Translations under genes and position numbers: made by a program
NCBI GenBank assembly: GCA_002491945.1
Contig: DKWX01000020.1
Coordinates: 1 to 32,362 of the forward strand
Reading direction: 5' to 3'
Length of the DNA: 32,362 nucleotides
DNA from: Porphyromonadaceae bacterium UBA7141
GTDB lineage: Bacteria > Bacteroidota > Bacteroidia > Bacteroidales > Muribaculaceae
The notes under the pieces: generated by a model
Seen by the model: the letters and a program-made list of their open reading frames with translations, nothing else
Told to the model about the DNA's origin: nothing
Databases searched by the model: none
Shown: one piece after another, positions 7,456-15,717 of the stretch
How positions within the stretch are numbered: position 1 is the first letter of the stretch
How the letters are laid out: each line of letters starts with the position of its first letter

Positions 7456-8424
7456 TCATGGGCGGAATACGTACCATCGTGTCGGCTCGAACCTGGGAAG
7501 TGCGATAAGCTGCATGTCGGCCTGGCGGTCGCGGAGAGTCTCCTCGCCATCGCCGATAGTCACGCCTCGCGATTCAAGAGCCTCCCGCACGGCCCTTAGG
7601 GCCTTGGTAGGAGTATTGTTATCCTTCGACAGATGACAGAGAAATACATATTTCAGTTCCGTCGACCATATCTCCTTCAGGAAGGCCGCCGTATCGGTGT
7701 TGTCGAGATGCCCCCGCTCGGTGCGGATACGTGCTTTCAGATATTCCGGATACGGACCGTAGAGCAGCATCTGCAGATCATAGTTGGCTTCGATGACCAG
7801 ATATGTGGCACGGCTCATGTAGTATCTGGCGCGTTCGGTGACAGCTCCGAGGTCGGTGGCTATCACGAAGTTGCGGTTGTCGTAATTGACAGAGAAACCC
7901 ATATTGTCGGTGCCGTCGTGCGGCACGTCGAACGCCGTGATTTCCGTCCCGGCCAGGCGGAACGGAATTTCCTTGAATATGGGCACATGATAATCCTTGA
8001 TACGTTTTGATATACCGTGGCGGCGCAACAGACCGTTGAGCACACGGTTGGTGCAGAAGAGGCGCATGTGCTTGTTTGTGCGCAGCAGCGTATAGGCGTA
8101 CTTCACATGGTCGGAATGGTCGTGGGTCAGTAGAATTCCCTTCACCTGCTCCAGCTTAACGCCGTTGGCTTTCAGTCCGTCGGTCACCTCCTCGGCATTG
8201 ACGCCGGCGTCAATGAGGAATCCGCCGTGTCGGGTGCCCACATAGCAGCAGTTGCCGCTTGAGCCGGATCCGAAAGAGATGTAATTGATTACCCGAGTGG
8301 CCGGATTGTCATTTGCCGTATCCGCCGACTCACCGGGAGCCGGTATCGGGTGGGCGTTGCCGAATTCCTCAAATGGTATGGTCATCTGTCCTGCGAAGTT
8401 GATTACCGTGCGTCGTCGTGCCAT
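7456..8424 (-). CDS. Metallo-beta-lactamase fold hydrolase, WalJ/YycJ-like
   Basis: The metal-binding motif HDHSDH lies at residues 101-106, preceded by SFGSGSSGNCCYVGTRHGGFLIDAG, the family signature of WalJ/YycJ-type proteins. Later metal or active-site segments are FDVPHDGTDNMGF, IATDLGAV and FLCHLSKDNN. An N-terminal extension of about 45 residues precedes the fold. Relatives are dinuclear zinc hydrolases, some with exonuclease activity linked to replication or DNA repair; the substrate here is unknown. It lies 116 bp downstream of the RsmI-like gene and no separate promoter was found, so co-transcription is likely. Confidence 0.88.
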   Translation of the reverse strand: MARRRTVINFAGQMTIPFEEFGNAHPIPAPGESADTANDNPATRVINYISFGSGSSGNCCYVGTRHGGFLIDAGVNAEEVTDGLKANGVKLEQVKGILLTHDHSDHVKYAYTLLRTNKHMRLFCTNRVLNGLLRRHGISKRIKDYHVPIFKEIPFRLAGTEITAFDVPHDGTDNMGFSVNYDNRNFVIATDLGAVTERARYYMSRATYLVIEANYDLQMLLYGPYPEYLKARIRTERGHLDNTDTAAFLKEIWSTELKYVFLCHLSKDNNTPTKALRAVREALESRGVTIGDGEETLRDRQADMQLIALPRFEPTRWYVFRP

Positions 8425-8540
8425 TGTTGTTTCTTCTTGTCGTTACTCTGTTTTACTTTTTCCGGTGTCGAGGTCGAGGGGGGGAAAAAATAAATGGAGG
8501 ATATGAATAGGGGTATGTTGAATGTAGGCTGCGCCTTGTG

Positions 8541-9437
8541 TCATTTGCGTCGTGTGCCATCGCTTTTCCGATTCCTGGAGTGATGTTTCTCCTTCCCTTG
8601 ATGCACACTCTCATCCTCTCCGGCATAAATCAGGAATATTGCAGGCCTCTTGTCGAAGACGGGGTGTAGGGTGTCGAGTGTGGAGCGCCATCTGGCTACA
8701 GACATGGACCGGATGCATTCGGATTCCCGGGCAGTGATGTCGCAGGCCACACAGAGCATCGTCTGAGGAGAGAGTGTGTCGGCGAGGAAGCGGAGCATCC
8801 GGTCGTTGCGGTAGGGTGTCTCGATGAATATCTGAGTCATGTCGTGGCGGCGGGAGTTGGCTTCAAGACGCCGTAAGGCGGCACCCCGTTCGTTTTCATC
8901 GATAGGGAGGTATCCGTGGAATGCGAATCCCTGACCGTTGAACCCGGAGGCCATCAAGGCCATCAGTATGCTTGAAGGACCCACCAGCGGCCTCACCCTG
9001 AAACCCTCGCGCTGAGCCGCTGCCACTGCTATGGCCCCCGGGTCGGCCACTGCCGGACATCCGGCATCGCTCATCAGCCCCATGGGGAGGCCATGGCGGA
9101 GCGGGTCGATGAAGGCGCTGACCATTGCAGTGTCAGTATGACGGTTGAGCTCATGAAAAGTGATGGCGGAGATATCAATTGCCGGATCGCAACGCTTCAG
9201 AAACCTTCGGGCATTGCGCACATTCTCCACGATAAAATGGCGGATGCCGCGCACAGTCTTCAGGTTGCCCTCCGGCAGCACATCGGCAAACGGCGCATCC
9301 GACATGCCGACCGGAATGAGATATAATGCCGGAGACTCCTGTGTGGAGAGAGCCGGCACCGATAAGGCGTCAGGTTCGGCGGAGCGTGGAGAGGCTTCAC
9401 CGGCATTAGGTTGAGAATCTTGTTTTAGCATAGACAT
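8541..9437 (-). CDS. RsmI-like tetrapyrrole-methylase-fold methyltransferase
   Basis: The protein belongs to the SAM-dependent TP-methylase superfamily, closest to RsmI, which 2'-O-methylates C1402 of 16S rRNA. Visible motifs are LMSDAGCPAVADPGA (121-135; RsmI has SDAGTPxISDPG), the GPSS loop (153-156), GQGFAFHGYLP (168-178) and FIETPYRNDRML. A low-complexity N-terminal tail of about 35 residues and a basic C-terminal tail flank the fold. The divergence of the motifs leaves some doubt that the target is the same nucleotide; Bacteroidota commonly carry a diverged paralogue. The gene is divergent from rsmF, with back-to-back promoters between them. Confidence 0.82.
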   Translation of the reverse strand: MSMLKQDSQPNAGEASPRSAEPDALSVPALSTQESPALYLIPVGMSDAPFADVLPEGNLKTVRGIRHFIVENVRNARRFLKRCDPAIDISAITFHELNRHTDTAMVSAFIDPLRHGLPMGLMSDAGCPAVADPGAIAVAAAQREGFRVRPLVGPSSILMALMASGFNGQGFAFHGYLPIDENERGAALRRLEANSRRHDMTQIFIETPYRNDRMLRFLADTLSPQTMLCVACDITARESECIRSMSVARWRSTLDTLHPVFDKRPAIFLIYAGEDESVHQGKEKHHSRNRKSDGTRRK

Positions 9438-9474
9438 TTTAAATCCGCGACAGGCTCCATCCCGTCACAATCTA

Positions 9475-9506
9475 CAAATATACGGATAATCTCTTCCGTT
9501 TCCAAA
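9475..9506 (-). promoter_or_regulatory. Bacteroidota-type promoter for the RsmI-like gene
   Basis: Minus strand TTTG (plus 9503-9506), 20 bp, TATATTTG (plus 9475-9482): an exact consensus match about 35 bp upstream of the start codon. Confidence 0.7.
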
Positions 9507-9542
9507 TTTCATCCCGCAAAACGCCATAATCAGGGCGTAAAA

Positions 9543-9574
9543 TTTGCAATACATGTGGAAATGACCTATATTTG
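9543..9574 (+). promoter_or_regulatory. Bacteroidota-type promoter giving a probably leaderless rsmF mRNA
   Basis: TTTG (9543-9546), 20 bp, TATATTTG (9567-9574). The ATG of the RsmF-like gene begins only 5 nt after the box, where transcription itself is expected to begin. Confidence 0.7.
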
Positions 9575-9579
9575 CACAT

Positions 9580-11070
9580 ATGCCAACACTTTCAGTACCC
9601 ATACCGCAGGATTTCGCCCTGAGCATGGACGGCGTGGCCGGCCTTGACTCCGGGGCACTGCTTGCCGCACTCGACACGCCGCCGAGTGTGTCGATACGAC
9701 TCAACCGCCGCAAGGCGCTCCCGGCAATGGCCACTTCTCTTTATGAGGATGGTTGTGAGAGGGTGGAATGGTGCGCCGATGGCCGCTATCTTTCCGAACG
9801 CCCGGTGTTTACGCTTAATCCGTTGCTGCATGGAGGGGGCTTTTATGTGCAGGATGCCTCTTCTATGATATATCAGCAGATAATGGAGCGTATATGCGAT
9901 CTGATATCAGCCGGACATGGCAGGCCGGTGCCGATCTCTCTGCTTGATTTCTGCGCAGCTCCGGGAGGCAAGACCACGGCAATGATAAATGCCGTGCCCG
10001 ACGGGTCGGTGGTGACAGCCAACGAATATGTCCCCTCCAGAGGGAAGATACTGCGAGAGAATCTGGAGAAGTGGGGCTATCCATATGTACTGACCACAGG
10101 CAGCTCCTCCTCGGATTATGCGACACTGCCGGAGATATTCGACATCATAGCAATAGATGCTCCATGTTCGGGGGAGGGTATGATGCGCAAGGACGGAGAG
10201 GCGCGCCGACAATGGAGCGGAAAGCTTGTGGCCGAGTGTGCCGCACTGCAGCGCGAGATACTGCGCGATGTGGCAGTGACACTGCGGCCGGGGGGATGGC
10301 TGATCTACAGCACTTGTACATTCAATACGGCGGAGGATGAAGAGAATGCCCGTTTCATACACGATGAGTTGGGACTGAAGCCCGTAAGCGCCGCCCGGCT
10401 GGGCCTGGCCGGGATAGAGGCTGTCTCGCCGGCTCTGGCCGATGATGTGGAGGGATTGCGCTTCATGCAGCATCTTACACGTGGCGAGGGACTCTTTGTG
10501 AGCGTATTCCGCCGTGAAGGAAGTCTTGAGCCGATGCTCGAGAGCTGCGAGGCTGATTTCACGGCAGTTGCCCGAGGAGGCAAGCCGGGGCGTAAGTCGC
10601 GCGGGAAAGGTGGGCGCAGTAACGGCGTAGCCGACATCACGGTGTCGGGAGAGTCGCTGATGCGCCTGCAGTCGCTAATGAAGCCCGAACTTGCCATGCA
10701 GCCTGTCTGCCGTGCAGAGATGGTGAGCATGTACCCGGCTCAGTGTCTCCCCGTGTTGCGGAGTCTGGAGCGTGCCGGAATCAGGATTACCGGAGCCGGA
10801 CTGCCGGCCGGAGAGATAAAAAGGGGCGAGGTAGTGGCCGACTCACGCATAGTGCTTTCAGGAGCCTGCCGCGACGATGCCTTTCCGTCCGTAGAGCTGT
10901 CGGAGCAGGATGCCTTGCGTTATCTGCGCCGTGAGGCATTCCCCCTCCCCGAGGGGACTCCGCCCGGGATGGTGAAAGTATGTCGTCTCGGACTCCCCCT
11001 CGGACTTATGAAAAACCTTGGCCCGCGGGCCAATAACCTGTTTCCATCAGCATGGCGGATAAAAATATGA
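9580..11070 (+). CDS. RsmF-like rRNA cytosine-C5 methyltransferase (NOL1/NOP2/Sun family)
   Basis: The enzyme transfers a methyl group from SAM to C5 of cytosine in rRNA. The SAM-binding core has CAAPGGKT (125-132); the two family cysteines are in DAPCSGEGM (C196) and STCTFNTAEDEEN (C246, the catalytic nucleophile by family precedent). The N terminus fits the RsmF pattern (xPxDF, then SIRLNRRK at 38-45), which supports ATG 9580 although it lies nearly at the predicted transcription start. The C-terminal 170 residues correspond to the RsmF accessory RNA-binding region, after a basic linker (GGKPGRKSRGKGGRS). The target nucleotide is not certain. The gene overlaps tcdA by 19 bp. Confidence 0.9.
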   Translation: MPTLSVPIPQDFALSMDGVAGLDSGALLAALDTPPSVSIRLNRRKALPAMATSLYEDGCERVEWCADGRYLSERPVFTLNPLLHGGGFYVQDASSMIYQQIMERICDLISAGHGRPVPISLLDFCAAPGGKTTAMINAVPDGSVVTANEYVPSRGKILRENLEKWGYPYVLTTGSSSSDYATLPEIFDIIAIDAPCSGEGMMRKDGEARRQWSGKLVAECAALQREILRDVAVTLRPGGWLIYSTCTFNTAEDEENARFIHDELGLKPVSAARLGLAGIEAVSPALADDVEGLRFMQHLTRGEGLFVSVFRREGSLEPMLESCEADFTAVARGGKPGRKSRGKGGRSNGVADITVSGESLMRLQSLMKPELAMQPVCRAEMVSMYPAQCLPVLRSLERAGIRITGAGLPAGEIKRGEVVADSRIVLSGACRDDAFPSVELSEQDALRYLRREAFPLPEGTPPGMVKVCRLGLPLGLMKNLGPRANNLFPSAWRIKI

Positions 11071-11843
11071 CCCATACAGACATCGGCGTTACAGATGCGG
11101 CAACTGGCCGTATGCCGGATGAACCTAAAGTTACCGAAGCGTGGGATGAGCGTACCCGCACATTGATAGGCGATGATGGCGCTGCGCGCCTTGGCGCGGC
11201 GCGTGTGCTCGTGGTCGGGGTAGGAGGTGTAGGCGGTTATGCCGCAGAAATGCTGGCGCGAGCCGGAGTCGGACACCTTACACTGATAGATGCCGATGAT
11301 GTGGCGCCCTCTAACATCAACCGTCAGCTTATAGCTCTCCACTCCACGATAGGAGTGCCTAAAACCACACTTTTCAGCCGCCGCTTCAAGGATATAAACC
11401 CTGATATAGAGGTCGATGCCCGGTCGGAATATCTGACTCCGGAGATGGTGGACGGTCTGCTTGATGAGGAATATGACTTTGTGATCGATGCCATCGACAC
11501 AGTGGCCCCCAAGGTGGCACTGATATCCGGATGCCTGCGCCGCGGAGTGCGTATCATATCATCAATGGGAGCCGGAGGCAGGCTCGACCCGTCGAAGGTG
11601 GTGTATGCCGACCTATGGTCTACAACCGAAGACGGACTGGCACGCGCTGTGCGTCAGCGACTCAAACGTCTCGGATTGCGCCGCAGGTTGCCGGTTGTGG
11701 CCAGTCTTGAGGCACCTCACCGTCATGCAGTGATTGACCTCGATCTGCGCAACAAGCGGACCTCATACGGCACTTTGGCCACCATTCCGGCCATATTCGG
11801 CATAATGCTGGCCGCAAGTGTAATCAATCATATAATTAAGTAA
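11052..11843 (+). CDS. tcdA: tRNA threonylcarbamoyladenosine dehydratase (TcdA/CsdL)
   Basis: TcdA uses ATP to cyclise t6A37 of tRNA to ct6A. It belongs to the ThiF/MoeB/E1-like family. The nucleotide-binding loop is VLVVGVGGVGGYAAEMLARAG (from residue 52), followed by DADDVAPSNINRQ (80-92), FVIDAIDTVAPK, and SSMGAGGRLDPSK, all typical of CsdL/TcdA. A C-terminal hydrophobic stretch (IPAIFGIMLAASVINHI) may anchor it to the membrane as in E. coli. Translation from 11052 overlaps the end of the RsmF-like gene; ATG at 11067 is an alternative. A tRNA-modification role fits its rRNA-methylase neighbour. Confidence 0.92.
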   Translation: MADKNMTHTDIGVTDAATGRMPDEPKVTEAWDERTRTLIGDDGAARLGAARVLVVGVGGVGGYAAEMLARAGVGHLTLIDADDVAPSNINRQLIALHSTIGVPKTTLFSRRFKDINPDIEVDARSEYLTPEMVDGLLDEEYDFVIDAIDTVAPKVALISGCLRRGVRIISSMGAGGRLDPSKVVYADLWSTTEDGLARAVRQRLKRLGLRRRLPVVASLEAPHRHAVIDLDLRNKRTSYGTLATIPAIFGIMLAASVINHIIK

Positions 11844-11848
11844 CAGTC

Positions 11849-12514
11849 ATGATTGAATTAAGCAATATATATAAATCATATGGCTCGCTTAATGTGCTGC
11901 AGGGGGTATCGCTCTCGGTAGGCAGAGGTGAGATTGTGGCTATCGTGGGTCCGTCGGGAGCCGGGAAGACCACATTGCTCCAGATAGCAGGTTCGCTCGA
12001 CCGTCCCGACAGCGGATCCGTAATCTACGACGGTGTGGATATAACAACTCTCAAAGAGAAGCGGCTTGCCGAGTTTCGCAACCGCAATATCGGGTTCATA
12101 TTCCAGTTTCATGAACTACTGCCGGAGTTTACGGCTCTTGAGAATGTCGCGATACCCGGGCTTATAGGGGGGCGTCGACGCCGGGAGGTTACCGAAGAAG
12201 CCCGTAACCTGCTCGACATTCTTGGACTCAGCGACCGTCTGAGGCATCGTCCGTCGGAATTGTCGGGCGGCGAAAAACAGCGTGTGGCCATAGCCAGGGC
12301 GCTTATCAACAGTCCGCGTATTGTACTTGCCGACGAACCGACCGGGTCGCTCGATTCCCACAACCGCGAAGAGATACACCGTATCATCTCTGATCTCTGC
12401 GCCACACGTGGTCAGACATTCCTCATTGTGACCCATGATTCCACACTTGCCGCAATCGCCCACCGTGTGGTAAACATGGATGATGGCCGTGTATCATCCA
12501 TAACACTTACTTAA
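11849..12514 (+). CDS. ABC transporter ATP-binding protein, LolD/MacB type
   Basis: This 221-residue ATPase has Walker A GPSGAGKTT (34-42), a Q-loop in IFQFHELLPEFTALENV, signature LSGGEKQR (138-145), Walker B IVLADEPTG (158-166) and a switch histidine in VTHD. The LPEFTALENVAIP wording is characteristic of LolD, which powers extraction of lipoproteins from the inner membrane together with LolC/E. No permease gene is adjacent, so a LolCE-like partner must be elsewhere; a MacB-type or FtsE-like role is possible. It starts 5 bp after tcdA and ends the operon. Confidence 0.85.
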   Translation: MIELSNIYKSYGSLNVLQGVSLSVGRGEIVAIVGPSGAGKTTLLQIAGSLDRPDSGSVIYDGVDITTLKEKRLAEFRNRNIGFIFQFHELLPEFTALENVAIPGLIGGRRRREVTEEARNLLDILGLSDRLRHRPSELSGGEKQRVAIARALINSPRIVLADEPTGSLDSHNREEIHRIISDLCATRGQTFLIVTHDSTLAAIAHRVVNMDDGRVSSITLT

Positions 12515-12524
12515 ATCTTGTAAT

Positions 12525-12572
12525 CCGCCCGAAGGAACCTGCCGGAGAATCTCCCCGGATTCCATCGGGCGG
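12525..12572 (+). terminator. Hairpin at the end of the rsmF-tcdA-lolD operon
   Basis: CCGCCCGA (12525-12532) pairs with TCGGGCGG (12565-12572), with an inner GGAG/CTCC hairpin. No U-tract follows, so it may be a processing barrier rather than a classic terminator. Confidence 0.5.
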
Positions 12573-12629
12573 ACATTACGCCATGCACTCACCTATCTGC
12601 GAGGCCTCATCGGAAATCACACTTTGATT

Positions 12630-12713
12630 AATTAAGTTAAATTCAAACACGGTAATCTTTAAATTAAGTGTGCGGTATCAAATTTTTACATAAAACCCGC
12701 ATATTGGATTCAT
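12630..12713. repeat. Degenerate relative (copy D) of the dispersed inverted-repeat element
   Basis: It contains TTAAATTCAAACAC and, further on, CCGCATATTG, both resembling parts of copy A (1074-1167). The rest is AT-rich and diverged. It lies some 65 bp upstream of the promoter at 12779-12810. Confidence 0.3.
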
Positions 12714-12778
12714 AATGATTTTAGTGTAAGAGTCGCTGCTTATCTATATTAATAAATGTTTCCGAATGTTTGCATTTC

Positions 12779-12810
12779 TTTGGATTTAATAACAGTTCTG
12801 TCTATCTTTG
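12779..12810 (+). promoter_or_regulatory. Bacteroidota-type promoter for the secreted protein operon
   Basis: TTTG (12779-12782), 20 bp, TATCTTTG (12803-12810): exact consensus. The 5' leader to ATG 12893 would be about 78 nt. Confidence 0.7.
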
Positions 12811-12858
12811 CCATATGACAGAGCGCATTTGTAGGATCTGTCAGTCTGTTTAAATCAT

Positions 12859-12874
12859 CAGTGTGACCACACTG
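12859..12874. promoter_or_regulatory. 16-bp palindrome in the 5' leader
   Basis: CAGTGTG-AC-CACACTG is a perfect inverted repeat with a 2-nt centre, about 45 nt downstream of the predicted transcription start and 18 bp before the ATG. It fits an operator for a dimeric repressor better than a hairpin, given the minimal loop. Confidence 0.4.
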
Positions 12875-12892
12875 ACCCTAACATCCAAAGCT

Positions 12893-15628
12893 ATGATAAG
12901 AAAGTCACTTTACACTCTCGGCGCTATTCTGACCGTCGTATCCGGAGGAGTGGAGGGCTATGCCACTCTTCATGCGCCGCCTCCGACGGCTGTGACATCG
13001 ACAGAGCAACAGTCTCTCAAACCATTGGCTCCACAACTGAAAGCCGAATTTCGTGTCGATGTATCTGCAGAAAGCAGCAGCGTACACATTCAGCTCACAG
13101 TCCCTTCTATGGGGCGCGACGACAATTGGACGGACTTCAACATTGAGTATGTGGAGCAACTGATTCTCTATCGTTCGAAAGGATACGAAGAGAATGAGAT
13201 TGTCAAGATATGGGACAGGCAGGATGCGGGCCGGATTCTTGAGTTTGATGACACAGACGCACTTGAAGCCGGCGAGGAGTACACATATTCGGCCAAAGCC
13301 GTGCTGCATGGCATGGATGGATATATGAGCTACGCCTACGTCACATATGGCATTAATCCGATACAACCGGATATACCTGAACTGGAGTCGGCCGAAGGGG
13401 GTGCTCCTGTAAGGATAAGATTCCGCTGTCCGGAGGCTCTGCACGGTTCCTTCTTTTCTCCCGAGCCATTTCCTGACGGAGTGGAATATTCCTTGATTCG
13501 ACTGTCGCGCATGAATGGTAGCAATGAAACAGTGTTGTTTACGGAGCCATATCCGAAGCCGGACTCGGAGTGGGAGTATATCGATGAATATCCTGCGGAA
13601 GGCACCAACACCTACTGTGTGCGCACCTATACCCCCTATGGACAGAGCGAATATGCCTATGCCTCCATATTTCTTGGAGCTGATTACCCGGGTCGTGTCA
13701 CTAATGTAGTGGCTACAGACACCGGCGATTCGATTACAGTGACCTGGGATGCCCCTACACAAGGATTCAACGGAGGCTTGCTGGATACCGACAAGCTTTA
13801 TTACAAGATATATCGTCTTGACAATGATTATGGCCAAAATATGGAGCTACTGGCCGATAACGTGACAGAATGCCGATATGTAGACAATTTAAGCGGGTTG
13901 GCGGCGGAGCAGATGGTATACTATCGCGTCTATCCCTGCAACGATGTCGAAGCTCCGGAGAATACATATAATTACGGCGACACCAGTATCGGCATACTGG
14001 CCGGGCCTCCGGCACCGCTTCCGTTTGCCGAAACATTCAATTCCGGCTCGAAATGGAATAAGGTAGCAGACAATACATGGGAGGAAGACTTTGATTACTA
14101 TGCTTTCTCAAGCCATTATGTGCGCAATGACGTGGATATCACCACCGATGACGAGACCTATTCACTGACAGCCGGAACCGGAGGACCGGGCAGTGAAGAC
14201 ACCGGAGCTGATGCCTTCTATCATGTGACTTCGGGTTCTTACAGCAGTTCCACCGAGGCCGGATATCTCACCTCGGGCAATCTGACCCTTGCCGGGACCT
14301 TCAATCCGATGCTTTCATTATGGTATATACCTGTGGCAGGTTCATGCGGAGAGATTGAAGTCCAGTTATCGGCCGGAGCTCTCGGCGATGATGGAATGCC
14401 GTTATTCGTCACAGCCGGCACACTTAAGTTCGACTGTATGCCTGATGGCGAGACTCCGGCTGAACCCGGAGCTCCGGAATGGAGCCACATAACGATGCCA
14501 CTTGCCGACTTCATAGGAATGGAGCGTACCAAACTGCGTTTTGCATTCCGTTACACTGACTCGTCAGCGGGACGGTTTCCGATGATAATTGACGCCATCT
14601 CACTTGACGATTATCCCGGAGTGGCGGATTTTGAGGCCCTGTATGACAATGAAAAGATAACCCTCACCTGGCGACTCCCCGAGAGTGGAGCAGGAAAGAA
14701 AGTAAGTTTTGATGTGATGCTCGACGGAGAAGTGATAGCCACCACCACTGATCGCCACTATGTATATGAGGATGCGCAACAAGGAGAGACCTACCGATTC
14801 TCCATAGCCACACGCTATGCCGACGGCACTCCGGCCCCTGTGGCCGAGACCGATCCGGTAGCAGTGCCTCTCGCATACTTCACGTCAGGAGATTTCACAT
14901 ATCGTGTCATGGGAGATGAAGAGGTGACACTCCATTCGTTTGATACCGATGCCACGGATGTGGTGATTCCGGCGTCAGTGATATATAAAGATAAAGAATT
15001 CAGGGTTGTGGCACTTGATCCCTCTCTATTCACGAGCCGACGGCTGCTGAAGAGCGTGGCCATAGAGGCCGATGTGGAGACGATTCCTGAAAACTTCCTT
15101 TACGGATGTGTGGCGCTGTCCTCACTGACTCTGCCAGATGGCATCCGCACTATCGGCGAAAGGGCTATGTTCGGTTGTGTGGGTCTCTGTGAGATCGGGC
15201 TTCCGGAATCGCTTGAGGTGATAGAATCGCGGGCGTTTGAGAATTGCCGCGGGCTCAAGGCGGTGGCCTTCGGTCAGTGGCTCGCCGAAATCGGAGAGGC
15301 TGCATTCTCCGGTTGCGGCAGTCTGGCACACGTATCGTTTGCCCATTCCGAACCCCCGTCCGTAGGTGCCGATGCATTCAAGGGTGTTGATGCGGGCTGT
15401 GTGGGAGAATGTCCCGAAGAATCTGTAGATGCCTATATTGCGGTCGAGAATCTGGCCCCGTTGCACTTCCCGACATCAGGCATAGCGACAGTCGGCGCTG
15501 CCGGAGATGTGGAATATTACCTGCTCGACGGCACACGTGCCGACACGCAGCCGGCGGGAGTGCCGGTTGTGGCACGCTACCGTATGGCCGACGGTAGCAT
15601 AAAGACTGTCAGAATAATCCGTCGCTAA
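12893..15628 (+). CDS. Large secreted protein with fibronectin-III-like, jelly-roll and BspA-type leucine-rich regions and T9SS-like C terminus
   Basis: The 911-residue protein starts with a signal peptide (MIRKSLYTLGAILTVVSGGVEGYA); ATG 12893 is preferred over 12863, which would add a polar tail. Fibronectin-III-like segments recur (for example VTNVVATDTGDSITVTWDAP, and FEALYDNEKITLTWRLPESG). The middle part (LPFAETFNSGSKWNKV to the LRFAFRYTDSSAGRFPMIIDAISLDD strand) resembles cleaved-adhesin/jelly-roll domains. Towards the end are BspA-type LRR_5 repeats (VVIPASVIYKDKEFRVV; LTLPDGIRTIGERAMFGCVGL; IGLPESLEVIESRAFENCRGL). The last 30 residues (VEYYLLDGTRADTQPAGVPVV then TVRIIRR) resemble a T9SS sorting domain. 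A surface adhesin or glycan/peptide-binding role is likely but unproven. Confidence 0.8.
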   Translation: MIRKSLYTLGAILTVVSGGVEGYATLHAPPPTAVTSTEQQSLKPLAPQLKAEFRVDVSAESSSVHIQLTVPSMGRDDNWTDFNIEYVEQLILYRSKGYEENEIVKIWDRQDAGRILEFDDTDALEAGEEYTYSAKAVLHGMDGYMSYAYVTYGINPIQPDIPELESAEGGAPVRIRFRCPEALHGSFFSPEPFPDGVEYSLIRLSRMNGSNETVLFTEPYPKPDSEWEYIDEYPAEGTNTYCVRTYTPYGQSEYAYASIFLGADYPGRVTNVVATDTGDSITVTWDAPTQGFNGGLLDTDKLYYKIYRLDNDYGQNMELLADNVTECRYVDNLSGLAAEQMVYYRVYPCNDVEAPENTYNYGDTSIGILAGPPAPLPFAETFNSGSKWNKVADNTWEEDFDYYAFSSHYVRNDVDITTDDETYSLTAGTGGPGSEDTGADAFYHVTSGSYSSSTEAGYLTSGNLTLAGTFNPMLSLWYIPVAGSCGEIEVQLSAGALGDDGMPLFVTAGTLKFDCMPDGETPAEPGAPEWSHITMPLADFIGMERTKLRFAFRYTDSSAGRFPMIIDAISLDDYPGVADFEALYDNEKITLTWRLPESGAGKKVSFDVMLDGEVIATTTDRHYVYEDAQQGETYRFSIATRYADGTPAPVAETDPVAVPLAYFTSGDFTYRVMGDEEVTLHSFDTDATDVVIPASVIYKDKEFRVVALDPSLFTSRRLLKSVAIEADVETIPENFLYGCVALSSLTLPDGIRTIGERAMFGCVGLCEIGLPESLEVIESRAFENCRGLKAVAFGQWLAEIGEAAFSGCGSLAHVSFAHSEPPSVGADAFKGVDAGCVGECPEESVDAYIAVENLAPLHFPTSGIATVGAAGDVEYYLLDGTRADTQPAGVPVVARYRMADGSIKTVRIIRR

Positions 15629-15717
15629 GTGTGACATGAATGTGACTTGGGCGGATTCCGACAGAGATTCCGCCTGAGTCTAATATTAATATTCTCTCTC
15701 CGAAAAAACACTACATC

